Assembly: GCA_029051735.1 (NCBI GenBank)
Contig: JAIDKZ010000131.1
Coordinates: forward strand, 1 to 44,972
Origin: Anaeroplasmataceae bacterium
GTDB taxonomy: Bacteria > Bacillota_I > Bacilli_A > Acholeplasmatales > Anaeroplasmataceae
Length of the DNA: 44,972 bases
Direction: 5' to 3'
The notes under the pieces are model-generated. The model was not told where the DNA came from. It saw only the letters and a program-made list of their open reading frames with translations, and ran no database searches. Positions 1 through 9,020 of the stretch are shown here, in pieces; positions within the stretch are counted from its first letter, which is position 1; each line of letters opens with the position of its first letter. The position numbers and the translations under genes were made by a program.

Positions 1-1
1 T

Positions 2-229
2 GAAAATATTAATGCATCCATATTACATTTCACTGATATTTTGGTTACTCCTTTTTTCTTCTTCTTTTTACATAAGGAATTTTATATTACCATTGGGTTA
101 TGTGGAATGCTTGTAATCACAATTTTAAATATCATGCCTGTAATGTTACAAAGATATTTAAGACCAAGATTTATCCGAATTTATAACAAACTTAAAAAGC
201 ACGAAGAACAAAAATTAAAAATGAATTGA
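2..229 (+). CDS. C-terminal end of a membrane protein (5' truncated by window; weak resemblance to the glycosyl-4,4'-diaponeurosporenoate acyltransferase-like family)
   Basis: Frame is open from base 2 (ENINASILHFTDILVTPFFFFFLHKEF...NIMPVMLQRYLRPRFIRIYNKLKK); hydrophobic segments then a basic tail with an 'xxQRYxRPR' ending. Confidence 0.5.
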   Translation, partial: ENINASILHFTDILVTPFFFFFLHKEFYITIGLCGMLVITILNIMPVMLQRYLRPRFIRIYNKLKKHEEQKLKMN

Positions 230-255
230 CTTAAGCATGATATTTGTGATATAAT
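226..255 (+). promoter_or_regulatory. Sigma-A type promoter for rpsD
   Basis: TTGACT (226-231), 18 bp spacer, TATAAT (250-255) with upstream TG (extended -10). Confidence 0.75.
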
Positions 256-261
256 TCTAAA

Positions 262-415
262 GCGTGGGTAAAAAGCAGCAGTCATTATAATTTATAGTTT
301 TTATCTCAAAGCCAAAAGGCATTACTAGTAATCTTCGCTGCTTCATGGTGAACGTATAATTTGAGATGACCTATAAATAGTGGCTAACATTTTACTCCAA
401 AATAAATATTAGGAG
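262..415 (+). promoter_or_regulatory. Structured rpsD 5' leader, probable ribosomal protein S4 autoregulatory leader
   Basis: About 160 nt leader upstream of rpsD. Complementary pairs: TTTATAG 291-297/CTATAAA 371-377; TCTCAAA 304-310/TTTGAGA 360-366; GCC-AAAA-GGC 311-320; and AAGCAGC 273-279/GCTGCTT 337-343, which crosses the others as a pseudoknot. Confidence 0.7.
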
Positions 416-425
416 GATATGACAA

Positions 426-1025
426 ATGTCAAGATTTACAGGTTCAACTTGGAAAGTATCTCGTCGTTTAAACTATTCCGTTAGTGAAACAGGAAAAGAA
501 TTAATCAAGAGAAAATACGCTCCAGGACAACATGGCGCTAAGCGCAAAAAATTAAGTGAGTATGCTACTCAGCAAGCTGAAAAGCAAAAAGTTAGATTCA
601 CATATGGTGTATCTGAAAAACAATTTAGAAAGACTTTCAATGAAGCATCTAAGTTAGAAGGAAAAACTGGTGTTAACTTCTTAAAATTATTAGAAGTTCG
701 CTTGGATAACTTAGTATATAGACTTGGATTTGCTGCTACTAGAGCACAAGCTCGTCAGTTAGTAAATCATGGTCATGTATTAGTAGATGGCAAGAAATTA
801 GACATCCCTTCTTACAGAGTTAAAGTTGGTCAAACAATTTGCATGAAGGAATCTTCAAAGGATTTAGTTGTTGTTAAGGCAGCATTAGAAGCAAAATTAA
901 GTCGTGCTGAATATTTATCTTTTGATGATAACACACTTGTTGGTTCTTTAGTAAGAACTCCAGAAAGAGATGAATTCTTACCAGAAATCAATGAACAATT
1001 AATTGTCGAATTCTATAACAGATAA
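426..1025 (+). CDS. rpsD: 30S ribosomal protein S4
   Basis: [18 protein letters not shown]...YAPGQHG...[13 protein letters not shown]-like S4 signature ([42 protein letters not shown]); SD aggagg upstream. Confidence 0.98.
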   Translation: MSRFTGSTWKVSRRLNYSVSETGKELIKRKYAPGQHGAKRKKLSEYATQQAEKQKVRFTYGVSEKQFRKTFNEASKLEGKTGVNFLKLLEVRLDNLVYRLGFAATRAQARQLVNHGHVLVDGKKLDIPSYRVKVGQTICMKESSKDLVVVKAALEAKLSRAEYLSFDDNTLVGSLVRTPERDEFLPEINEQLIVEFYNR

Positions 1026-1029
1026 TATA

Positions 1030-1062
1030 AAAAACATCTTCTTTTTTGAAGATGTTTTTTAT
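1030..1062 (+). terminator. Intrinsic terminator after rpsD
   Basis: AAAAACATCTTCTTTTTTGAAGATGTTTTTTATTTT hairpin plus T-run. Confidence 0.85.
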
Positions 1063-1099
1063 TTTAATTACTATTGTTATTATAAAAGACTAGCCTAAA

Positions 1100-1462
1100 T
1101 TAGTCTTCTATTTCATCACTTTCATCATATGAAAATATTTTTTTGAAATTATGTTTCTTTTTGGATTTATGTTTACGTTTTGGCAAGAAAATTTCAACTA
1201 CTGGAATTGTTAAAAATATAATCCATCCTGGATGCCATAGATTCCAAACAAATCCCATAATTAAATAAGCTATGACTGTTACAAGCGGATATAGGCCTGC
1301 CAAACTATCAATTCCTAAAATCATAGGAACTAGTGGTATAGCAAAAAATACAATCCATCCTGGATGCCACGCATTCGCACAAAATCCTAATAATAAGTAT
1401 ACAATAATTGTTATCATAGGAGTTGCAGCGATGATTTTAGTTTTCAAATGCATACGACTCAC
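1100..1462 (-). CDS. Small membrane protein with two copies of a 'WHPGW' transmembrane module
   Basis: Internal duplication: YLLLGFCANAWHPGWIVFFAIPLV and YLIMGFVWNLWHPGWIIFLTIPVV; basic C-terminal tail. Confidence 0.7.
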   Translation of the reverse strand: MSRMHLKTKIIAATPMITIIVYLLLGFCANAWHPGWIVFFAIPLVPMILGIDSLAGLYPLVTVIAYLIMGFVWNLWHPGWIIFLTIPVVEIFLPKRKHKSKKKHNFKKIFSYDESDEIED

Positions 1463-1531
1463 CCTTTCTTATTTCCTAACTATTATTCTACCATATTTTT
1501 TTTAAATATGATATAATAAATTGGTGATATA

Positions 1532-2314
1532 ATGGAAAGAATCGGAAAAAATCATGAAGTTATAAAAATGATTAAAGATATTAACAAATCAAATCATTAC
1601 AAAAATTATATTGCTAGCGATGATTTAGAAGTTCTAAGAATAGTTATTAACAATCGTTTAGTGATTCCTTACCTGATTTATTCTTATGAAAAAGCTTATC
1701 AAGATGATACACAAATCTTATTGCAGCAACTTATTCAAAAGGCAAAAAATTGTTATGAGATTTCTAATCATACATATGATATGATAAAACAGAAAGAAAA
1801 TCATGCTGGAATCATAGCGATCATTGAGCTTCCACAATTCAATTTTCATGATTTAGGAGACTTTATTATCATATTAGATCATTTGGAAATTCCTGGAAAT
1901 ATTGGTACCATTTATAGAACACTTGATGCTTGTGGAGCAAGTGGTGTTATTTTAGTAGACTCTATTACAAAACGTAACAATATAAAATTAACTGCTTCTG
2001 CTCGTGGCACAAATCTTATTCTTCCTACAATAGATGCCAAGTATGAAGATACATTAAACTTTTTGCTTGAGAATGACTATACAATTTATTTAGGTGAACC
2101 TAAATTGGGAATTTCATATCATGATTATGATTATAAAGGAAAAATAGCTATAGTTGTTGGAAATGAACGATTTGGTATACATGAAGATTGGTATAATCAT
2201 TCCCATCAAAAAGTCTTTATTCCTATGAAAGGCAGCAATAATAGTTTAAATGTTGGAGTCGCTGCTTCAATTTTGGCTTATGAGGCAGCAATAAAGCGAA
2301 AAACATTTTTATAA
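1532..2314 (+). CDS. TrmH/SpoU family RNA 2'-O-methyltransferase
   Basis: SPOUT motifs: LDHLEIPGNIGTIYRTLDACGASGVILVDS, VVGNERFGI, IPMKGSNNSLNVGVAASILAYEA. Confidence 0.9.
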   Translation: MERIGKNHEVIKMIKDINKSNHYKNYIASDDLEVLRIVINNRLVIPYLIYSYEKAYQDDTQILLQQLIQKAKNCYEISNHTYDMIKQKENHAGIIAIIELPQFNFHDLGDFIIILDHLEIPGNIGTIYRTLDACGASGVILVDSITKRNNIKLTASARGTNLILPTIDAKYEDTLNFLLENDYTIYLGEPKLGISYHDYDYKGKIAIVVGNERFGIHEDWYNHSHQKVFIPMKGSNNSLNVGVAASILAYEAAIKRKTFL

Positions 2315-2320
2315 ATAATA

Positions 2321-2352
2321 AAAGGACACTTCATCAAAAGTGTCCTTTTTTG
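2321..2352. terminator. Bidirectional intrinsic terminator between convergent TrmH-family gene and tpiA
   Basis: AAAGGACACTT-CATC-AAAAGTGTCCTTTTTT. Confidence 0.85.
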
Positions 2353-3105
2353 TTATATTGCTTTAGAACATAATTCTATAAAGCTATCTGCATTTAGTGA
2401 AGCTCCACCAACTAATCCACCATCAATATTTGGCTGAGCCATTAACTCACTAACACTCTTTGTAGATACAGAACCACCATAAAGAATACGAATTTTTTCA
2501 CTTGCATTCTTTGAATATAGTTTTTCAATTAAACAACGAACAAAACCACAAGCTTCATCTGCCATTTCTGCAGAAGCAACCTTTCCAGTTCCTATTGCCC
2601 AAATAGGCTCATATGCAATAATGATATTTTCTAATTCTTCTTCTTTGATATCCTTTAATCCTAAAGTTATCTGCGTTTCTAAAACATTGTGAGTTGTACC
2701 ATTTTCACGTTCTTCTAAAGATTCACCACAGCATACTATTGGCTTTAAATCATGTGATAAAGATGCTTTGATTTTTAAATTAACTGTTTCATCAGTTTCA
2801 TTAAAATATGCTCTTCTTTCACTATGACCAATAATAACATATTCCACTCCTGTAGTAGAAAGCATAACTGGAGAAACCTCACCAGTATACGCACCACTTT
2901 CAGCAAAATGAACGTTTTGAGCACCAATCCTCAAAAAATCCCCTTGTCTTTTTACTAAGTCTCTTAAAACTATTGCTGGAGCACAAATAATAGAATCAAG
3001 CTTATCCTTACTAGGTAGCTTATCACTTACAGCATAAATAAACTGTAAAGCTTCATCTCTCGTTTTATTCATTTTCCAGTTTCCAGCCATCACTGGTTTT
3101 CTCAT
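2353..3105 (-). CDS. tpiA: Triosephosphate isomerase
   Basis: MRKPVMAGNWKMNKT, VIIGHSERR, AYEPIWAIGTGKVAS, ILYGGSVS, GGLVGGASL. Confidence 0.98.
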   Translation of the reverse strand: MRKPVMAGNWKMNKTRDEALQFIYAVSDKLPSKDKLDSIICAPAIVLRDLVKRQGDFLRIGAQNVHFAESGAYTGEVSPVMLSTTGVEYVIIGHSERRAYFNETDETVNLKIKASLSHDLKPIVCCGESLEERENGTTHNVLETQITLGLKDIKEEELENIIIAYEPIWAIGTGKVASAEMADEACGFVRCLIEKLYSKNASEKIRILYGGSVSTKSVSELMAQPNIDGGLVGGASLNADSFIELCSKAI

Positions 3106-3126
3106 AAATTTATTCTTCCTTTACAA

Positions 3127-3375
3127 TTATTTTTCAAGGATTGAAGCTATATCATTAATTGCAGCCTCAGCTTGATCACCGGTAGCCTCTATAACAACAT
3201 TCTCTCCCTTAGGAATTGCTAATGACATCAATCCTAAAATAGATTTAACATCAATAACCTTATTATGATAATGTAAATTAATATCAACAGAATATTTTGA
3301 TGCGGCTTGAACAACCTTTGCAGCAAGACTAGCATGTAATCCTACTGTGCTTTTTACAACAATTTGCTTTTGCAT
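3127..3375 (-). CDS. HPr-family protein (noncanonical; His site retained, Arg-Pro missing)
   Basis: 82 aa; GLHASLAAKVVQAASKYSVDI ... IDVKSILGLMSLAIPKGE matches the HPr fold motifs and the Ser46 region. Confidence 0.88.
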   Translation of the reverse strand: MQKQIVVKSTVGLHASLAAKVVQAASKYSVDINLHYHNKVIDVKSILGLMSLAIPKGENVVIEATGDQAEAAINDIASILEK

Positions 3376-3407
3376 AACTTCAATTCTCCTTTTTGTTTTT
3401 TAAAAAA

Positions 3408-4598
3408 TTATTTTTCATCTACACAATCAATACCTGGTAATACTTTGCCCTCTAGATACTCTAAAGATGCACCACCACCAGTAGATATATGTGAAAATTT
3501 ATCTGCATATCCTAAAGATTCAGCTGCAGCAGCAGAATCTCCACCACCAATAATAGTATTTGCATTCTTCAAATTAGCTAAAAGCTCACATACACCAATA
3601 GTTCCAGCAGCGTAGTTCTTCATTTCAAATACACCCATTGGTCCATTCCATACTACTGTTTTTGCACCTGATAAAACTGTAGCAAATAATTCTAAAGTTT
3701 TAGGACCAATATCTAATCCCATATCATCAGCCGCTAAATCATCAACAGATTTTGCAATACCAGGAACATCTGCAAATTCCTTTGCACAAACGGTATCCAC
3801 TGGTAATACAAGTTTATTTCCAGCTTTTGATAATAATTCTTTAGCTAAATCCAACTTATCATCTTCACATTTTGAAACACCAATATTTTTACCTAATGCC
3901 TTTAAGAAGGTAAACATCATTGCTCCACCAATTAAAATCTTATCTGCTTTTTCACATAAAGCTTCAATTACACCAATCTTATCAGAAACTTTAGCTCCAC
4001 CTAAAATTGCAATATAAGGACGAACTGGTTCATCTACTGCACCACCAATATATCTGATTTCCTTTTCTAAAAGGAATCCAGCTGCTGTTTCACTTACATT
4101 CGCAGCAATTCCTACATTAGAGGCAGCAGCACGATGTGCTGTACCAAATGCATCATTTACAAAAACATCACCTAAAGATGCCCAATATTTTCCTAATTCA
4201 GGATCATTCTTTGATTCCTTCTTACCATCTAAATCCTCATATCTAGTATTTTGGAACATTAGAATTTCACCCTCACCTAATTGAAGAGCTGCATCTTCTA
4301 AAGCTTTTCCTCTAGTAGCATTTACAAAATGAACTGGCTTTTTAATTAATTCTTCTAAGCGCTTTGCTACTACAGTTAAATCATTCTTCTTCAAATCTGA
4401 CTCTTCTTTAATTCTTCCCAAATGAGAGAATACGATAGCTTTACCACCATGATTTACTACATATTCAATTGTAGGTAATGCTGCACGGATACGTGTATCA
4501 TCAGTAATCACACCATCCTTCATAGGTACATTAAAGTCAACACGAATTAAGACTTTTTTTCCCTTTACATTTAAATCTGAAACAATTTTTTTAGCCAT
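3408..4598 (-). CDS. pgk: Phosphoglycerate kinase
   Basis: [49 protein letters not shown]. Confidence 0.98.
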   Translation of the reverse strand: MAKKIVSDLNVKGKKVLIRVDFNVPMKDGVITDDTRIRAALPTIEYVVNHGGKAIVFSHLGRIKEESDLKKNDLTVVAKRLEELIKKPVHFVNATRGKALEDAALQLGEGEILMFQNTRYEDLDGKKESKNDPELGKYWASLGDVFVNDAFGTAHRAAASNVGIAANVSETAAGFLLEKEIRYIGGAVDEPVRPYIAILGGAKVSDKIGVIEALCEKADKILIGGAMMFTFLKALGKNIGVSKCEDDKLDLAKELLSKAGNKLVLPVDTVCAKEFADVPGIAKSVDDLAADDMGLDIGPKTLELFATVLSGAKTVVWNGPMGVFEMKNYAAGTIGVCELLANLKNANTIIGGGDSAAAAESLGYADKFSHISTGGGASLEYLEGKVLPGIDCVDEK

Positions 4599-4702
4599 AT
4601 TTATTAATCCTCCAAAAATAAAGCCTTTTTTAACGATAACATTATACCATTTCTATTTTTATATTTCAAATAAAATTCATAGAAAGCGTATTACATGCTT
4701 TT

Positions 4703-4906
4703 TTAAATTATAAATAAAATTACTAAAATGACAAGAAAAAACAAATAAAGAATATAGTAAGGATAAATATTATTTTTTTTATAATTATATTGGCATTTTA
4801 ATTGTTTTTTTTGACTTCTCATTATTTTAAAAAATGGATGGAATAAGAAAATCAGAATCAGCAATAAAATAAAAACGCCTAAAAAACATCCATATACAAT
4901 CTTCAT
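4703..4906 (-). CDS. Small two-TM hypothetical protein
   Basis: 67 aa with two hydrophobic helices; lies between genes on the same strand. Confidence 0.4.
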   Translation of the reverse strand: MKIVYGCFLGVFILLLILIFLFHPFFKIMRSQKKQLKCQYNYKKNNIYPYYILYLFFLVILVILFII

Positions 4907-4930
4907 AAAACCACCATTTTATTATATGCT

Positions 4931-6043
4931 TTAAACCTCTTTTTGTTTTGTGTAACGTTTTATCCTCACTTCATTATAAGTTTTTGGATGAGAATAATAT
5001 TCAAATAAAGCTTTTTTGGCTTGTGTATTCCCTAGTTTTTCTGAAAAAGATAGTAACTTGATATAATCATCTTCTATAATTTTATTTTTAACAAATTCAG
5101 CAAGTAAGTATCCACTTTCTGGATTATATTTTAAAGTCAAATAGAAATAAAATATTTTTTCTTTTAAAGTTTTACAAGGCATTGTGTAATAAGATAAGTA
5201 ATTTCTTTTTTTAAAATAAAAAATGAGTTTAGACAGGTAATCATCATGTTTTGTATAAGTTTTAAATTCTACATTTTTTTTCACTTTCTCTAAAAGTTTG
5301 GAAACGGGTATATATTTTAATTCTTCTTGTGTATTAGTAAATACTTGAAAAGCTATTTTATAATATTGAGATAAGAAATCTTTTGGAATGTGAACAATAG
5401 GATTTTTAAATCGTTTTAGAAAGTCATTAAATTGATTACTTTTTATATAATCAATGAAATAAAAATCCTCTTTAAAACTTGAATATAGACTGCGATATGT
5501 TTTTCTATGACCTCTTTCAAAATAATCAAAATAAACAATTTCCTCTAAATAAAATCTTTTTTTTAGTTCTGCAAATTCTTTAATTGGCGCAACATCAATC
5601 CAATTGTCCTTATTGGTTAAAATAAAATTATGTCTTTTACAAATTGCCTCTTTTGTTTTTTCTATTGCTCCTTCTATAAAAAAGGTTTCTTGTTTCTTTA
5701 TAATATCCTTATTAAAAATCATTATCTCATCTAAGTCTAATTTCTCTTCTATAAATTCTTTTGTCTTAAGTTCATGAATAATAAATTCTTTTGAAGCCAT
5801 TTGATATCTTGTATCAATTACTCCTGTTTTTTCTTTTCCTTTTGTAATGATAAGGTATTCTAAATTGCGAATTGTACCTTCAATAAATAGATAGACCATA
5901 TACCCTTTAGAAAGAGAAATTTGTTCTTCATTCATAAAAGATTCATACATTGAATTTGAAAGAACAGCTTTTTTATATTTCTCTATTATAACATCATCTG
6001 TTTCTTTAAGCTTATGGATATAGTAATTTTCCAAATTTATCAC
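4931..6043 (-). CDS. Hypothetical protein, downstream of dnaE
   Basis: 370 aa ORF, 22 bp after dnaE; no family recognised; C-terminal helical repeat-like end (SFSEKLGNTQAKKALFEYYSHP). Confidence 0.75.
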   Translation of the reverse strand: MINLENYYIHKLKETDDVIIEKYKKAVLSNSMYESFMNEEQISLSKGYMVYLFIEGTIRNLEYLIITKGKEKTGVIDTRYQMASKEFIIHELKTKEFIEEKLDLDEIMIFNKDIIKKQETFFIEGAIEKTKEAICKRHNFILTNKDNWIDVAPIKEFAELKKRFYLEEIVYFDYFERGHRKTYRSLYSSFKEDFYFIDYIKSNQFNDFLKRFKNPIVHIPKDFLSQYYKIAFQVFTNTQEELKYIPVSKLLEKVKKNVEFKTYTKHDDYLSKLIFYFKKRNYLSYYTMPCKTLKEKIFYFYLTLKYNPESGYLLAEFVKNKIIEDDYIKLLSFSEKLGNTQAKKALFEYYSHPKTYNEVRIKRYTKQKEV

Positions 6044-6065
6044 CTAATAAAAAATATGATAGAGA

Positions 6066-8999
6066 TTAACACTCTATCACACTTTTTATATAAAGCTTGT
6101 TTCGATTTGTCCGATTGTCCATTTTTATAGAAAATTCTATAAGATACAATTTATTTCCTTCTATATTTGTTATATTCTTATAATCTGAAGGGAAAATCAC
6201 AAATTCAAATGAAGTTTTCCCATCAGACAATTCCCCAACCAGCATAGGTTCATCTTTTTTTGTTTTTATTTCCCGCTTGTTTTCAAAAGCAACAACTGCT
6301 TTTCCTACTTTATTATTTATAAAAGATGTCTTAGTTTGAAAATGCTTTTCTTCAATCTTATTAAAAACATTATATTCTATATTAAAACCAAGATAATCAA
6401 ATTCTTTTTCTTGTAAATATTGATAATCATATTCTGTCTCATCATCTATTTTGTCTATTAAATGTTTAGCAAATATATCACTATATATCTCTTTCGTATC
6501 AATCATTTGTTTTTTTGTTAAACCAAAACAATCTAAAGCACCTGAAAATATTAAGCCTTCTAGATTAGAAGAATTTAATTTTGTTCTCGCCTTAAAATCT
6601 TTATAATCTTTATAAAAGCCATTTTGTGTTCTTTCTTCTACAATCAAATTTGTAATAGTTTCTCCTATTCCTTTAATCGTTTGAAATGGCATGAAAAGAC
6701 CAACTTTATGAACTTCAAATATATTTGATGAAATATTTACATTTGGCTTGTATACAGTCACTTTGTGTTCTTTTGCATAACTAATATAACTATATAGTGT
6801 TGATGAGGCGCCAATAACATTATTCAAAATTTTTGAAATGAAAATATGAAAATAATTTGCCTTCAAATAGGCCATTTGGTATACAAGCAATCCATATGCA
6901 ACTGAATGTGATTTATTAAAACCATAGTTCGCAAATTTCAAAATATAGTTATAAATGTCATTTGCAATTTTGCTTGAAAAACCTTTTTTTATTGCGCCAT
7001 CTAAAAAATGAGTTTTTAAATGTTTTAATTCATCTTCTTGCTTTTTAGAAATTGCTCTACGTAAAAGATCAGCTTCTCCTAAACTAAAGCCAGCAAATTT
7101 TTCAGCGATTTGCATAATCTGCTCTTGGTAAACAATAATTCCATAAGTGTTTTTTAATATAGGTTCTAATATTGGATGAAGATATGTGAATTTTTTTCCA
7201 TGTCTTCTTTCTATGAACTCATCTATATTATCCATTGGCCCTGGTCGATATAACGCTAAAACAGCAACAAGGTCATCAAAACAATCTGGTTTCAAATGAT
7301 ATAAAACCCTTCTTATTCCAGCAGATTCTAATTGAAAAATTCCTAAGGTATCCGAAGTTGCAAGGAGCGAATATGTTTTTTTGTCATTCAACGGAATTGA
7401 CCTTAAGCTTTCCATTGTAAAATTAGGAATTTGATGAATAACATCACTTAAAATTGTCAAATTTCTTATCCCTAAAAAATCCATTTTTAATAGACCGATT
7501 TCTTCTAAATCATGAGCTTCAAATTGAGATTGGAAAAGCCCATTTATTCCTTCTTGTAGAGGAACATTATCATCTAAATCATAACTTGATATTATAATTC
7601 CAGCTGCATGCGTTGTGATATGTCTAGGAAGATTTTCTAGTCCTTTTACAATAAATAATAGATGATATATATCCTCTCGATTTTCAAATTGATGTAACAG
7701 TGTTTCATAATCCTTGGCTTCCTCTGTCAAACGAATTAACTCTTCTAAGCGGTCTCCTTCAATTTTCATAATTCTTCCTAAATCTCGAATTGCAGAACGA
7801 GCCAAAAAAGTACTGAAAGCAGAAATATAACATACATGCTTATGTCCATAAAGATGATGAACATATTGAATCACTTTATCTCTAAAAATATCAGGAAAAT
7901 CAATATCTATGTCAGGCATACTAATTCGCTCAGGATTTAGGAATCGTTCAAACAAAAGATTATACTTGAGGGGATCAATCTCTGTTATTCCTAAACAATA
8001 TGCGACTAGTGATCCTGCAGCACTTCCTCTTCCTGGCCCTACGAATATATTATTTTTTTTAGCAAAAAGGATAAAATCCCATACAATTAAGAAATAATCT
8101 TCATATCCCATTTTATGGATTACTGAGAGTTCATAATGTAATCGATTCTGATAAACTGGAAGAATTTTTCCCTTTAATCTCCGATAAAGTCCTTTACTAC
8201 ACAAATTTTTCAAAAATTCTTCAGCACTTAAGCCTTTTGTATTAGGATACTTAGGCAGATTGGCTTTCTTTGAATATAATTTGATTTGAATCTTTTGAAT
8301 AAAATTAAAAAGTTCTTCTTCCATCACAGGGTTAGCATTGAAGCTAAAATCCTCTAGTTCTTTTATTTTCACTTCTTCCCCACCAATTTTTGTTAAAGCC
8401 TCATAAACTATCTTATCTTCTTTATTTAAATATCGGCAATTATGTAGAGGAAGAGTTTTAATATTTCTAGAATGAAGAAGTGTTAGCACTTCATTTATCT
8501 TTTCAGTCAATTGCAAATAATTAGTTGTAGAATAGCCTACATAATAATCTGTAAGTTTTTGATATTTTTTTAATTGTTCTTCTAGATTAGACATTTGATT
8601 TGAAAAATAATATCTTCCTAATATAGAGTTCTCAAAAACTGAAATCAAGGCTATGCCTTCTGTATAACCTCTTAGAAATTCTAAAGAAGTAGGTATAGGA
8701 TTTGTATTCAGATATGTGGTTAATTTTAATAAATTTTTATATCCTATATCATTAATACAATAAGCTAATAGCTTTGAATTATAATTATCCTCATCAACAA
8801 AAGTTATCTCCAACCCAATCACAGGCAAAATGTTATGTTTTTTACATGCTTTATAAAATTTATATACTCCATATAAATTCTTATCAGTGATAGACAAAAA
8901 AGTAAAAGATTTTTCTTTTGCTAAAGAAATATAATCCTCTAAACGTATTGTATTGTTTAATAAATTATATTCTGTTTGACCATATAAAAATCCTTTCAT
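6066..8999 (-). CDS. dnaE: DNA polymerase III alpha subunit (DnaE type)
   Basis: FVGPGRGSAAGSLVAYCLGITEIDPLKYNLLFERFLNPERISMPDIDIDFPD; FALYRPGPMDNI-like ALYRPGPMDNIDEFIERRHG; IIVYQEQIMQIA; NKSHSVAYGLLVYQ. Confidence 0.97.
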   Translation of the reverse strand: MKGFLYGQTEYNLLNNTIRLEDYISLAKEKSFTFLSITDKNLYGVYKFYKACKKHNILPVIGLEITFVDEDNYNSKLLAYCINDIGYKNLLKLTTYLNTNPIPTSLEFLRGYTEGIALISVFENSILGRYYFSNQMSNLEEQLKKYQKLTDYYVGYSTTNYLQLTEKINEVLTLLHSRNIKTLPLHNCRYLNKEDKIVYEALTKIGGEEVKIKELEDFSFNANPVMEEELFNFIQKIQIKLYSKKANLPKYPNTKGLSAEEFLKNLCSKGLYRRLKGKILPVYQNRLHYELSVIHKMGYEDYFLIVWDFILFAKKNNIFVGPGRGSAAGSLVAYCLGITEIDPLKYNLLFERFLNPERISMPDIDIDFPDIFRDKVIQYVHHLYGHKHVCYISAFSTFLARSAIRDLGRIMKIEGDRLEELIRLTEEAKDYETLLHQFENREDIYHLLFIVKGLENLPRHITTHAAGIIISSYDLDDNVPLQEGINGLFQSQFEAHDLEEIGLLKMDFLGIRNLTILSDVIHQIPNFTMESLRSIPLNDKKTYSLLATSDTLGIFQLESAGIRRVLYHLKPDCFDDLVAVLALYRPGPMDNIDEFIERRHGKKFTYLHPILEPILKNTYGIIVYQEQIMQIAEKFAGFSLGEADLLRRAISKKQEDELKHLKTHFLDGAIKKGFSSKIANDIYNYILKFANYGFNKSHSVAYGLLVYQMAYLKANYFHIFISKILNNVIGASSTLYSYISYAKEHKVTVYKPNVNISSNIFEVHKVGLFMPFQTIKGIGETITNLIVEERTQNGFYKDYKDFKARTKLNSSNLEGLIFSGALDCFGLTKKQMIDTKEIYSDIFAKHLIDKIDDETEYDYQYLQEKEFDYLGFNIEYNVFNKIEEKHFQTKTSFINNKVGKAVVAFENKREIKTKKDEPMLVGELSDGKTSFEFVIFPSDYKNITNIEGNKLYLIEFSIKMDNRTNRNKLYIKSVIEC

Positions 9000-9020
9000 T
9001 CTATCACTTCCTTTTAAAGT

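Noticed and set aside
1272-1505. Antisense ORF opposite the WHPGW membrane protein
   Set aside because: Low-complexity reverse translation of the real gene, no RBS or family.
3364-3615. Antisense ORF over pgk 3' end
   Set aside because: Overlaps a certain pgk CDS, no family, typical AT-rich shadow ORF.
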